From contig NZ_CP050145.1 in NCBI RefSeq assembly GCF_016767715.1, forward strand, positions 4,278,001 through 4,342,000: a stretch of 64,000 bases of DNA, written 5' to 3'. The position numbers were made by a program, and so were the translations under genes. This document shows, in pieces, positions 8,580-19,120 of the stretch. Position 1 is the stretch's first letter; each line of letters starts with the position of its first letter. The notes under the pieces are model-generated. The model was given only the letters and a program-made list of their open reading frames with translations, did not search any database and was not told where the DNA came from. The stretch comes from Mycobacteroides chelonae. Lineage in GTDB: Bacteria > Actinomycetota > Actinomycetes > Mycobacteriales > Mycobacteriaceae.

Positions 8580-8842
8580 CCCGACCGCCGCATCACGAAT
8601 CAGCCAGATCAAAACCTCCGCGTTCTCGCGCGGAACCGAGTCAACGTGCCAAGACTGGGCGGAACATGCGCAAAGATGGCTGTGATCAGGGCTTTCGCAC
8701 CATCAATGCCCTTCCGGAGCGGGGCACATCCCGGAGTATTGGGACCCAAAATGCGGGATCGCACTGGGTCGACGGCAGGTAAGTAGCAACCCCTCAGAGT
8801 GATGTACGCATTCCTCATGTGGGCGCCTGGCACTGCGTCGCC

Positions 8843-8848
8843 TAGACT
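8843..8848 (+). promoter_or_regulatory. -10 element, leaderless start of 8855-9019
   Basis: TAGACT 6 nt before the ATG at 8855. The remainder of 8580-8854 has no supported gene. Confidence 0.5.
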
Positions 8849-8854
8849 GGGTGA

Positions 8855-9019
8855 ATGCCAGCCAAGACCGAACCAGCCGCGATCGACGACCTCGAGCCGC
8901 TGGCCGACGAGACTGCCCACCAGGCGCAGCGCGTCGTGGCCGCCTACGCGAACGATGCCGACGAGTGCCGCATGCTGCTCGCGATGCTGGGTATCGGGCC
9001 AACCAAGGTCGACGCGTAA
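8855..9019 (+). CDS. 54-aa conserved small protein upstream of otsA
   Basis: The frame reads MPAKTEPAAIDDLEPLADET and ends in MLGIGPTKVDA. It is strongly acidic at the N terminus, helical, with one cysteine (DADECRML). Codon use is normal for the region. In M. tuberculosis a similarly small unknown protein (Rv3489, from memory) sits in the same place before otsA. It is followed 38 nt later by otsA on the same strand. Function unknown; a role linked to trehalose synthesis is only positional inference. Confidence 0.65.
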   Translation: MPAKTEPAAIDDLEPLADETAHQAQRVVAAYANDADECRMLLAMLGIGPTKVDA

Positions 9020-9057
9020 CTCATACGTCTCCTCGCGATTCGTACTGAGAAACAAAC

Positions 9058-10565
<1,508 letters not shown>

Positions 10566-10569
<4 letters not shown>

Positions 10570-11048
10570 AGCGGCGTGATGTAGGAGATCAACCACTTGT
10601 CTCCTGCGCGCGTGTAATCCACCTGAATCGACGACGAGTCGTATACCGGAGTGCGCGACTGGTCCGTGATGGTGCGGTTCATGTACACCACCACCTGCGC
10701 CGAGTCTCTATGCGCGGCAATGATTCCGGTGCCCACGATACTGGTCTGGCTGACGATCTTGCGCTGCTTGGCCTGCGGGATGATCTCGCGGTTCGCCTTG
10801 TCTTCGAACTCACGCCGGTACTCGGGGGTCAGCCCCGCGTACTGTTCGTCGAGGCTGCGCTCGACGGTCTGATAGTCGTATCCGAAGATGCTTCCCACCT
10901 GCTTGCCGGCCTGCTTGATCAGCGTCTGTCCCGCAGCTCGACTGGCGATGGTGTCGACCCGGTGCCAGTACATACCGCCTGCCACGGCGGACAACCCGAT
11001 CACGGCCAGCACCACAACCGCGACGAAAGTTCTTGTCAACCAGCGCAT
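10566..11048 (-). CDS. mam4B: Mce-associated membrane protein (Mam4B-like)
   Basis: A 160-aa protein with one N-terminal transmembrane segment ([20 protein letters not shown]) and an NTF2-like outer domain ([17 protein letters not shown], then a C-terminal strand WLISYITPL). It matches the last gene of mce operons (Rv3492c type). ATG at 11048 gives a TGATG overlap with the preceding gene; the frame extends 7 codons further without better support. Such proteins are thought to stabilise the Mce complex. Confidence 0.85.
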
Positions 11049-11728
11049 CAGCTCTGTCCGTCCGGCCATCTCAGGTCATATGCGGTCATGTTGCCCTGCT
11101 GATCCTCGGCGACGATCATCCGCATGCGGTACGACTTGGAGGGCTCGTTGACCCCCGAGTCGGCGTTGGTGAGGGTTACCCGCGCGGAGATGAGTATCGA
11201 GGCCTTCTTACTCACCTCGTCGACGCTCTCCAGGCTCGCCTTCTTGATCACCACCTCCGAGCTGGTGCCGGTTTGGTGGTACAGCGCTTTGAGATTGGCG
11301 GTGTTGTCGGGGTTGAAGGTGCCCCGCAGCGGTCCGCTGGTGCTGTTGACGAACTGGTCGACGTTCTTGTCGATGCTGTCCGGGCTGTAGGTCATCATGT
11401 TCGTCACCGTCTGCACGGCCGTGTCGACGAAATGCTGGTCGCGCGCGGCTCGCACGTCATCGCGGTGCTGGGCACGACCCATGAGCGCCAGTGCCACCCC
11501 CAATGCGCCAATCAACACCACTGCCAGCACCGATGCCACCCATGCCACAGCGCGCGCGTTTCCCCGTCGACGGGAATCGGAAACGGAGGGTTCGGGTTTC
11601 GACCGGATCTCGGTGCGGCCCAACGACACACTGATGGGCTCGGCACTGGTCTCACTCGTGGGGCCGGCTGGCCGGGCCGCCCGCCGACGCGTTGTCTGCG
11701 ACGTGGCCTTTGGCTCGTCTTGGGTCAT
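11048..11728 (-). CDS. mam4A: Mce-associated membrane protein (Mam4A-like)
   Basis: A 226-aa protein: a Ser/Thr/Arg-rich cytoplasmic N terminus of about 60 residues, one transmembrane segment (AVAWVASVLAVVLIGALGVALAL), then an outer domain with ARDQHFVDTAVQTVTNMMTYSPDSIDKNVDQFV, characteristic of Mce-associated proteins. ATG at 11728 overlaps the mce4F stop as ATGA; an in-frame ATG 11 codons upstream lies inside mce4F. Rv3493c-like by position. Confidence 0.86.
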   Translation of the reverse strand: MTQDEPKATSQTTRRRAARPAGPTSETSAEPISVSLGRTEIRSKPEPSVSDSRRRGNARAVAWVASVLAVVLIGALGVALALMGRAQHRDDVRAARDQHFVDTAVQTVTNMMTYSPDSIDKNVDQFVNSTSGPLRGTFNPDNTANLKALYHQTGTSSEVVIKKASLESVDEVSKKASILISARVTLTNADSGVNEPSKSYRMRMIVAEDQQGNMTAYDLRWPDGQS

Positions 11729-13254
11729 ACCGGCTTCGGCCCCAGCATCAAATCCGCCCACGTCTCCGCCTCACTGCCGCGGTCCAGCGCGGGCGCGTAC
11801 ACACTCGGCTGGTTGTTGGCATCGAGGAACACACCATTCTTCGGATCATAGGCACGTGCCGCCATCGGCTCCGATTTCGCTGCTACCGGCATCACGTCGC
11901 CACCGGCCGGCGGGGCCTCCGGAGCCGGTGGAGGTGGCGGTGGCAGCGTCGGAGTACCCGGATCCGGCTCGGCACCCGGCGGTATGTTCGGGAACTTATT
12001 GGGCGGCAGGATGTTCCGCGGATCCTCCACCGGGGTGCCATAGGGTGCGGGCGGGCCGCGCCACGGGTTACTGCCAATCGGCACGTATCCGCGGGGGTCA
12101 CGGCACAGCTGAATGGTCGGTGCCCGCTTTCCGGGGAACTCCTGGCACGGGTAGTTGCGCGCGCCGCGTACCGCGCTGGGATCGTTCTGGGCGGTCTTGC
12201 AGTACATATCCCTGGGCAGCTCGCGCAGGGTCTCATCGGCCGGGGTACGCATCAGCGGTGCCGGAACGAAACCGGTCAGGCATGGCGGCGGGTCACCCAG
12301 GTTCAGCCGGAAGTCCAGCTTCGCGCCCTCGTCCATCGGGGCACCGCCGGCGACGGTCAACAGCGCGGAGAACAACGCGGGCAGGATCACCAACGACTGC
12401 TCGATGGACTTGTTGTAGATGACGCCGACCCGCCCCAGATTGGCCAGGCTCGCCGCGAGCACCGGGAACGACGGGCGAATACCCGCGAACAGTTCGGAGG
12501 CTTCCTCGGCGGCACCCGGTGCCACCTTGAGGAACTGCCGCAGCTGCGGGTCGGCCTTGGCGAAATGCTCAGTCAATGCCGCCAGGCTGGAGACAGACCC
12601 GCGGATGTTGTCACCGCTACGGATCTGGGCATCCAGCAGTGGCCCCACCTGATCGATCAGCTTGGTGGTGCTGCCGTAGTCGGCGTTGGCCTCCTGGATC
12701 AGCAGCCGCGACGAATCGATCAGCCGGGAAAGTTCCTGCCCGGATCCGTTGAATGCCTTGAACGCCTCGGACAGCACCTCGCGGAGCCGAGTGTCCGCGA
12801 CGGTGTTGACCAGCCCGTCTGCCTGGCGTAGCAGGGTGGACACATCGGTGGGGATGGCGGTGCGATCGGTACCGATCACGTCACCTTGCCGGAGGCTTCC
12901 GGCAGCCCCCGTAGGGGGCGGCACCAGATCTACGTACTGCTCGCCGATGGCGGAGACGCTCTTGACGACGGCCCGCACATTGCCGGGCACCTTGACGTCG
13001 TTGTTGAGCCGCATGCTGGCGGTGACGCCCTCGGGAGTCAGCGCCACATCGGTGACCCGCCCGATCTGCACGCCACGGTAGGTGACGTTCGCGTTCTGAT
13101 ACAGGCCGCCCGAGGCAACGAACTGCGCCTTCACATCGTGTTTCCCGATGCCGAGCGCGGTAGGCACCCTGAGGTAGAAGATCGCCATCAGCGCGACACT
13201 GATCACCGTGACGGCCGCGAAAATCATCAGCTGGATCTTGATCAGCCGTTCCAT
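11725..13254 (-). CDS. mce4F: Mce family protein Mce4F
   Basis: A 509-aa substrate-binding subunit of the Mce4 sterol importer. N-terminal transmembrane segment (IQLMIFAAVTVISVALMAIF), then the MCE domain with NVTYRGVQIGRVTDVAL and GEQYVDLVPP, a long helical region, and from about residue 350 a proline-rich tail with PTLPPPPPPAPEAPPAGG. The track frame starts 34 codons earlier, but MERLIKIQLM with a TGATG overlap with mce4E is the right start. It is the last Mce subunit before the two associated proteins. Confidence 0.92.
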   Translation of the reverse strand: MERLIKIQLMIFAAVTVISVALMAIFYLRVPTALGIGKHDVKAQFVASGGLYQNANVTYRGVQIGRVTDVALTPEGVTASMRLNNDVKVPGNVRAVVKSVSAIGEQYVDLVPPPTGAAGSLRQGDVIGTDRTAIPTDVSTLLRQADGLVNTVADTRLREVLSEAFKAFNGSGQELSRLIDSSRLLIQEANADYGSTTKLIDQVGPLLDAQIRSGDNIRGSVSSLAALTEHFAKADPQLRQFLKVAPGAAEEASELFAGIRPSFPVLAASLANLGRVGVIYNKSIEQSLVILPALFSALLTVAGGAPMDEGAKLDFRLNLGDPPPCLTGFVPAPLMRTPADETLRELPRDMYCKTAQNDPSAVRGARNYPCQEFPGKRAPTIQLCRDPRGYVPIGSNPWRGPPAPYGTPVEDPRNILPPNKFPNIPPGAEPDPGTPTLPPPPPPAPEAPPAGGDVMPVAAKSEPMAARAYDPKNGVFLDANNQPSVYAPALDRGSEAETWADLMLGPKPV

Positions 13255-14429
13255 CAGCGCCCACCTCCCTGTGGGGCGGCCGGGGCTGCGGGGGCAGGCA
13301 AATCGAACGGGCTGGTCTCCTTGCCGTTCAGGTTGGCCATGGATCCGATGAGCCATTCCGGTGGATTCACCACATCGTTGAAATGTTGCATGTTCGGGTC
13401 GAAGAACGATGTGGTGAAAAGCGTTTCACCCAGGCGCCGAGCGGTCAGGTCGAACGTCACGAAGACATTCAGGTAGTCACCGCGCACCGCGTTGCGCAGG
13501 TACTTGGTGCTGAACGGGAACGTGGGCAGTAGGTCGAGGCTGTCGATCAACACGTCCCGGTTCTCGGCCAGTGCCCGCACCACCGGATACAAACCCTTGA
13601 GGTCGGCGACGAGGTCTTCCTTGGTGGTTCGGAGCACCCGGTCAGTGATCTTCGCGAGGTTGCCCACCGAGCGGAACGCCTCGATGATGTTGGCGCGATT
13701 CTCGTTGAGCACCTTCAGCGCGGGTTCGATTGAATCGATGGCGCGCCCAAGGCTTTCCTTGTGTTCGGCTAGGACTCGGGAAAACTTGTCGATGCCCTGC
13801 ATGGCCGAGATGATGTCGTCCCGCTGCGCGTTCAGCGAGGAGATCAGCGTGGCGAGTTTGGGCAGCACCTGGGTCAGGTTGCCGGTACGTCCCTTGAACA
13901 GGTTGTAGGTCTCGTCGGTGATGTCTTGTATCGCACCGAGATTGCCCTTGTTGACCACGACGGAAAGCGCGGAGAGCACCTCTTCGGTGCTCGGGTATTT
14001 GCCGGTACGGCTCAGCGGAATCGTGGCACCACCGGTCAGCCTGCCCACCGCGGGCTCGCCGGTGGGGGCGGCCAGCTCGATGTGCTGCGAGCCGAGCAGG
14101 CTGGTCTGGGCGACCTTGGCGACCGCGTTGGCAGGCAGCTTGACCTCGGGCCCCAACGAAACTTTCACCCCGGCATACCAAGAGCCGTCGGGCTTTTGGT
14201 ATGCATCGATACCCGAGACGCTGCCCACCGTCACGTCATCCACCATGACCGGGGAGTTCTGCGGCAACGTGGTGACATCGGGCAGCTCAACGGTGATGGT
14301 GTAGGACCGCGATCCGTGTCCCGCGGTCCCGGGCAGGTTCAACGAGTTCAACCCGTTGAACTGGCATCCGCTGGCGACCACCGCGACACCGACTCCCATC
14401 GCCATGCCACGCAATACGTTTCGGCTCAT
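13254..14429 (-). CDS. mce4E: Mce-family lipoprotein Mce4E
   Basis: A 391-aa lipoprotein. The signal peptide ends in the lipobox VASGC (Cys22), so the mature protein should be lipid-anchored, the feature that marks the E position (LprN) in mce operons. The MCE domain follows with SPVMVDDVTVGSVSGI and LLGSQHIELAAP, then a long helical region. ATGA overlap with mce4D upstream and TGATG overlap with mce4F downstream. Confidence 0.93.
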   Translation of the reverse strand: MSRNVLRGMAMGVGVAVVASGCQFNGLNSLNLPGTAGHGSRSYTITVELPDVTTLPQNSPVMVDDVTVGSVSGIDAYQKPDGSWYAGVKVSLGPEVKLPANAVAKVAQTSLLGSQHIELAAPTGEPAVGRLTGGATIPLSRTGKYPSTEEVLSALSVVVNKGNLGAIQDITDETYNLFKGRTGNLTQVLPKLATLISSLNAQRDDIISAMQGIDKFSRVLAEHKESLGRAIDSIEPALKVLNENRANIIEAFRSVGNLAKITDRVLRTTKEDLVADLKGLYPVVRALAENRDVLIDSLDLLPTFPFSTKYLRNAVRGDYLNVFVTFDLTARRLGETLFTTSFFDPNMQHFNDVVNPPEWLIGSMANLNGKETSPFDLPAPAAPAAPQGGGR

Positions 14430-15832
14430 CGCGGCGCTCCCGGAATCGCTGGCGGTGCAGCCTCATCCGCAGCCGCGGGGAATCCCGGCGGCACCGGTCC
14501 TGGCTCTGCGGGACGCAGCTCCGTGCCCGGGGGTGGCGGCGCGTTGACTTCCTCAGGCCCGAGCATCAACGCACTGAGGTCCTGTGGTGATGGCTTCGGC
14601 GGCGGCGGTGCGCCGTTGGGCCGAACCCACACCAGATCCTCGCGGGGGGCCTCGGACTTCGCCTCCGTCTCAGGAGTGTCGTAGATGATCTGTCCCTTGT
14701 ACGCCGAGATCTGGTTGATCGGGTGCAGCAGGATCGGGGCGTAGTTGAATGTCGCGCGGCGTAGCACGGGGCCCATCCGTTCACGGCAGATCTCGGCCCG
14801 CTTCAAATACTCGGTCTTGGTGCCCGTTTCGAACACACCACCACAGATGAACTGCACCGGGTTGGCCAGGTTCGGAATCGAGAGCATGCCGTTCAACGTG
14901 CCTGCCGCGGGGTTGTAGATGTTGTAGAAGTTGGCCAGACCGTTCGGCGCGACGTGCAGGATCTGCTCGACGTCGTCGCTCTGGTCCGAGAAGATCTTCA
15001 CGAAATCGCTCAGCTTGTTCACCGAGTCGACGAGCGCAGAGTTGGTGTCTCCCAGGAAACCTCGCACATCGGTGAGGGCCTGGTTGAGGGCACCCAAGGT
15101 GGCTCCGAGGTTCTCGGTGCTGGCTGCCAGTACCTTCGACACCGATGCCAGGTGGGTGCTGAACTGCACTATCTGTTCATTGGAGTTCGCCAACGCATCC
15201 ACCAGCACCTGCAAGTTCTTGATGGTGCCGAACAGGTCCGTGCGCGAATCACCGAGCCGCCCGGCCGCCTGCGAAAGTTCACGCACCGCATTGCGGAACG
15301 AGTCGCCGTTACCGTCGAAGGTGCTCGCCGCCTGGTTGATGAAATCACTGACCGGCCCCTTGGATTCACCCTGCGGCCCCAGGCTGTCGCTGAGCTTGGC
15401 CAGTTCGGTCTTGACCTCGTCCCATTCGATCGGGACGGCGGTCTTGTCCAGTCCCAACGAGGCACCGTCGGCAAGAGCCTGTCCCTCCGTGTAGGCCGGG
15501 GTCAGCTGAACAAACCTGGCGGTCACCAGGTTTGGCGCCATGATGATCGCCTGTGCGCCTTCGGGCACCTTGAACTTGTCCGGGAGTTCCATGGTGACCT
15601 TCACGTCACCCTCGCGCGGCTCGACAGCGGTGATGCGCCCTGCCTTCACACCGAGGATGCGAACGTCATCACCCGGGTAGAGCCCAACGGCCGAGGCGAA
15701 ATGGCCGATGATCTTGTGGGTTCCGCGGCTGGGCCACACCCAGTACAGCAGGCCGCCAACGAGTGCCACCGCGAGCAGTGCGTAGACGCTCTTCCGGAGC
15801 CAGGGTTTCAGACGGCTCTCTTGTGTTGTCAT
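14426..15832 (-). CDS. mce4D: Mce family protein Mce4D
   Basis: A 468-aa Mce subunit. One transmembrane segment (SVYALLAVALVGGLLYWVW), MCE domain with GDDVRILGVKAGRITAVEP and NLVTARFVQLTPAY, a helical barrel-type middle, and a C-terminal tail from about residue 400 rich in Pro and Ala. ATGA overlap with mce4C. The tail resembles that of Mce4F and may reach through the periplasm or wall. Confidence 0.92.
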   Translation of the reverse strand: MTTQESRLKPWLRKSVYALLAVALVGGLLYWVWPSRGTHKIIGHFASAVGLYPGDDVRILGVKAGRITAVEPREGDVKVTMELPDKFKVPEGAQAIIMAPNLVTARFVQLTPAYTEGQALADGASLGLDKTAVPIEWDEVKTELAKLSDSLGPQGESKGPVSDFINQAASTFDGNGDSFRNAVRELSQAAGRLGDSRTDLFGTIKNLQVLVDALANSNEQIVQFSTHLASVSKVLAASTENLGATLGALNQALTDVRGFLGDTNSALVDSVNKLSDFVKIFSDQSDDVEQILHVAPNGLANFYNIYNPAAGTLNGMLSIPNLANPVQFICGGVFETGTKTEYLKRAEICRERMGPVLRRATFNYAPILLHPINQISAYKGQIIYDTPETEAKSEAPREDLVWVRPNGAPPPPKPSPQDLSALMLGPEEVNAPPPPGTELRPAEPGPVPPGFPAAADEAAPPAIPGAPR

Positions 15833-16887
15833 GGCGATTTCGGCCTCATGACTTGGCGTTCACCGATCAGACCGTTCAGGTAGTCCGAGAGACTGGCAGG
15901 CAGCTTGCCGGGCTGGAAATAGGTGTCGAACATGACGGCGGTCAGCGTGGCGGGCGGGAAGCCGTAGACGTTGACGTGGAAGCCCGGTCCTGAGGAGACG
16001 ACCTCGCCCAGTGCCGTGCCGTATCCCGGTAAACGCTTGAGGGCCTCACTGATATGGGCCTTGCGGTCCAGCAGGTCATCGAGCACGAGGTTCAGTTTCT
16101 CCATGGTGGGCCGGAATTCCTGGCGGTTGTCGGCCACGAATCCACTGATCTGCTGGGACAGTCCCTGCACACGATTGATCAGCTCGGCGATCGCCAAACG
16201 CCGCTCGTCGAGCGCGGCGAACAGCTGATTGCCATCGGTGACAAGCTTGTTCACCTGCCCGGCACGCTCGGAAAGAATCCCGCTGACAGACTTGGCACGG
16301 CTCAACAGCTGTTCGAGGGCGGCGTCGCGGGCGTTGAGCGTGCGTGAGAGCGAGGCGACACCGTCAAGGGCACCGCGCAGCTGCGGGGTGGCATCACGCA
16401 TCGCATCCGTGATGACCTGCAGCGACTGGTCGAGTTGCGCCTTGTCGATCCCGCCCGCCGATGCGCCCAGGTCGCTCAGCGCACTGTTGAGCGTGTATGG
16501 AGTTCTGGTGCGGCCCAACGGAATCTCGGTGATGCGGCCAGCTCCCGCCGGGGTTACCGAAAGCGATTTTTCGCCAAGCACAGTGGTGGTTCTGATCGCG
16601 GCCAGCGACTGGTCACCCAGGCGAACAGAGCGATCCACGGTGAAGTCCACGCGAACCTGGTTGCCCGCCAAGGACACATCCTTGACCTGACCCACCTTGA
16701 TACCCGAGACGAAGACGTTGCTGCCCGGCTCCAGGCCGCCGGAGTCCGCGAAGAACCCGGTGTACTGCCTACCCTGCGGCCAAAACGGCAGACCCGTATA
16801 GCCGAACGCCACCAGCACCAGCATCGCCACCACGGCGATGCCGAAGACGCCGGTGCGTACCGGATCTTTCTCTTGGATGTCACTCAT
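15829..16887 (-). CDS. mce4C: Mce family protein Mce4C
   Basis: A 352-aa Mce subunit with an N-terminal transmembrane segment (TGVFGIAVVAMLVLVAFGY), MCE domain (GSNVFVSGIKVGQVKDVSL, VLGEKSLSVTPAG) and a helical C-terminal half. The frame opens 14 codons upstream inside mce4B; I start at MSDIQEKDP, which overlaps the mce4B stop by 8 nt. It has no proline-rich tail. Confidence 0.91.
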   Translation of the reverse strand: MSDIQEKDPVRTGVFGIAVVAMLVLVAFGYTGLPFWPQGRQYTGFFADSGGLEPGSNVFVSGIKVGQVKDVSLAGNQVRVDFTVDRSVRLGDQSLAAIRTTTVLGEKSLSVTPAGAGRITEIPLGRTRTPYTLNSALSDLGASAGGIDKAQLDQSLQVITDAMRDATPQLRGALDGVASLSRTLNARDAALEQLLSRAKSVSGILSERAGQVNKLVTDGNQLFAALDERRLAIAELINRVQGLSQQISGFVADNRQEFRPTMEKLNLVLDDLLDRKAHISEALKRLPGYGTALGEVVSSGPGFHVNVYGFPPATLTAVMFDTYFQPGKLPASLSDYLNGLIGERQVMRPKSP

Positions 16888-17914
16888 TTTTGAAGGCACA
16901 CCTACCCTTCGACGGGTCGGGCGGTCCACCGAATGGGATCAGCCAGTCGGTTCCGACAGGTCCATTGACCTTGATCCGGATGGAGCAGTAGTAGATGTTG
17001 AAGAACGATCCGTAGGCGCCAAGAGCGTTGAGCCGCAGGTAGTTTTCGGCCAGGTTCTCCACGACGACGTTGATATCGGCCTTACGCTCGTCCATCCGGG
17101 TGGCCAGCTGGCGGGTCTGTTCGATGGTGCCCTTGATGTACGGACGGGTGTCCTTGAGCACCGACTCCAGCGATGAGGCTGTCGAAGCGAGCGGCGGCAA
17201 CGCTCCGGCGATCACATCGCGCTGTTGCGCCAAGCCGGAGACGAGCTGCTGCAGCTGATCAACACTCGAAGAGAACTGGCTACTCTTCGAGTCCAGAGTG
17301 CCGAGCACCTCGTTGAGGTGATTGATCACATCGCCGATCAGCTGATCGCGCTCGGCCAATCCCGAGGTGAATGAGGATGTGTCACCCAGCAATTGGGAGA
17401 GTGTCCCACCTTGCCCCTGCAGGATCTGGATGAACGCGTTGCTGATCTCGTTGACCTTCGCGGCGTCGAATCCCTTGAGCACGGGCCGAAGTCCACCGAG
17501 CAGCGCGTCCAGATCGAGGGCGGGCTGGGTGTGCTCTTTATCGAGTGTTCCGCCATCGGGCAGCTTGCGCAGCTCGCCGGGCCCCGAGGTGATCTCCAGA
17601 TACCGGTCACCGACCAGGTTCTCGTACCTGACGATCGCGCGACTGGAGCTGTAGAGCTGATACTTCGAGTCGACGTCGAAGGTGACCTCGACATTGTTGT
17701 CTTGCTTGAGTGACACGCCCTTGACTCGCCCCACCGGTACACCGGCGATGCGCACCTTCTGCCCGGACCGCAAGTCGGAGGCCGTGGTGAAGATTGCGTG
17801 ATACCGCTTGCCGGAACCGAATCGGAACTCGCCGAAGGTGATGATCAGTCCCGCTGCCACCAACAGCATCACCACGGTGAAGACGATGACCTTGATCTGT
17901 GTACCGCGCAGCAT
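16880..17914 (-). CDS. mce4B: Mce family protein Mce4B
   Basis: A 344-aa Mce subunit. Transmembrane segment IVFTVVMLLVAAGLIITFG, MCE domain with GQKVRIAGVPVGRVKGVSL and NLVGDRYLEITSGP, helical region, and the C-terminal NIYYCSIRIKVNGPVGTDW typical of the B position. TGATG overlap with mce4A. Confidence 0.92.
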   Translation of the reverse strand: MLRGTQIKVIVFTVVMLLVAAGLIITFGEFRFGSGKRYHAIFTTASDLRSGQKVRIAGVPVGRVKGVSLKQDNNVEVTFDVDSKYQLYSSSRAIVRYENLVGDRYLEITSGPGELRKLPDGGTLDKEHTQPALDLDALLGGLRPVLKGFDAAKVNEISNAFIQILQGQGGTLSQLLGDTSSFTSGLAERDQLIGDVINHLNEVLGTLDSKSSQFSSSVDQLQQLVSGLAQQRDVIAGALPPLASTASSLESVLKDTRPYIKGTIEQTRQLATRMDERKADINVVVENLAENYLRLNALGAYGSFFNIYYCSIRIKVNGPVGTDWLIPFGGPPDPSKGRCAFKNE

Positions 17915-19113
17915 CAGAACTCACTTCGCTTCGCGAAGGCACCGTTGTACAGGTACTGCAGGGTGTCGGGAGCGTTGACCTGCAGCTCCTCCAACGGCTT
18001 GTAGGGGATGTACGCGTTATCGGTCACCAGGAAGGGCGACCGGTACCACGACCCGTTCTGCGCCTTGGTCGGAATGTTCGGGAGACCACGGCAGTTGGGG
18101 CCGCCGGAGCCGTTCACGATGGGCAGGCTGTCCGGATAGGTGTACACGGGCGCACCGAGCGGAAAGCTGTTACTCAGGAACAGACCGGGCCGCACACCGC
18201 CGATAAGCGGGGTGAAGGTCACCAACGCCTTGGAGATGGCCTGCAGTGTGCAGGGAATCTCCGGCGAGTACCTACCGAGCAGCGTGGTGGGGGCGCGTAA
18301 GCGCTGCAGCGCCGCGGTGAGATCCTTCTCTGCCGGGGCCAGGGTCTCGTATCCGTTGTTACCCAGCCCAATCGCCGCAAGCAGCGTTGCCTTGAGATCC
18401 TGCTGCTGGTTCACGATGGTGCGGCTCAGCGTCGGCACATTGTCCAGGATGCGCACAATATCTGGCGCGGCATCACTGTAGATCTGCCCCACCTGTCCGG
18501 CCTTCTGGAAATCCTGTTGCAGGGTGGGAAGTTTGGGATTCAGCTGATCCAGGTACTGGTCGAGCTCGACAAGACCTTGCCCGAAATTGTCGCCGTTTCC
18601 GCGTAGCCCCTCGCCGACCGCGGTCAGCGTGGCGTTGAGGTTGACCGGATCGATCTTGCCGAGCAGCCGGGTCAGGTTCTCGAACACCGTGTTGACTTCG
18701 AGGGCCACCGACTCTGCGGTCACCGTCGCACCAGGCCTCAGCGACGAATCCGACGGCTGTGGCGGAGCAAGGAATTCCACGGACTTGGCGCCGAAGACGG
18801 TGGTGCCCGCGATCCGGACAGAGGCGTTCGACGGAATCATCCTCAGGTCCTTGGCGTTGACCGCGAGCTCCAGCTTGGCCTGCTCATTGACGTAGGAGAT
18901 CGACTTGACCTTGCCGATCTGCAGCCCGTGGAATTTGACCTTGCCACCCTCTTCCATCACCAGGCCCGCACGGGGCGAGACGACGGTGATGGGCTTGGTA
19001 TCGGCGAAGGCGTCGTTGTACGCCAGGTAGGTCAACACAGTCAGCGCCACCAACACGGCGGCGAGCACCGTACCGGCTAGCCGGACAGACCGGCGCGACG
19101 AATCTCCTGACAT
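17914..19113 (-). CDS. mce4A: Mce family protein Mce4A
   Basis: A 399-aa first Mce subunit. Transmembrane segment LAGTVLAAVLVALTVLTYLA, MCE domain (GGKVKFHGLQIGKVKSISY, VFGAKSVEFLAPP), then the helical region. ATG at 19113 (MSGDSSRRS) follows AAGGA and lies 8 nt after the yrbE4B stop; the 26-codon upstream extension runs inside yrbE4B and lacks Mce character. Known function of the family: steroid uptake with the YrbE permease. Confidence 0.93.
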   Translation of the reverse strand: MSGDSSRRSVRLAGTVLAAVLVALTVLTYLAYNDAFADTKPITVVSPRAGLVMEEGGKVKFHGLQIGKVKSISYVNEQAKLELAVNAKDLRMIPSNASVRIAGTTVFGAKSVEFLAPPQPSDSSLRPGATVTAESVALEVNTVFENLTRLLGKIDPVNLNATLTAVGEGLRGNGDNFGQGLVELDQYLDQLNPKLPTLQQDFQKAGQVGQIYSDAAPDIVRILDNVPTLSRTIVNQQQDLKATLLAAIGLGNNGYETLAPAEKDLTAALQRLRAPTTLLGRYSPEIPCTLQAISKALVTFTPLIGGVRPGLFLSNSFPLGAPVYTYPDSLPIVNGSGGPNCRGLPNIPTKAQNGSWYRSPFLVTDNAYIPYKPLEELQVNAPDTLQYLYNGAFAKRSEF

Positions 19114-19120
19114 GTGATCC

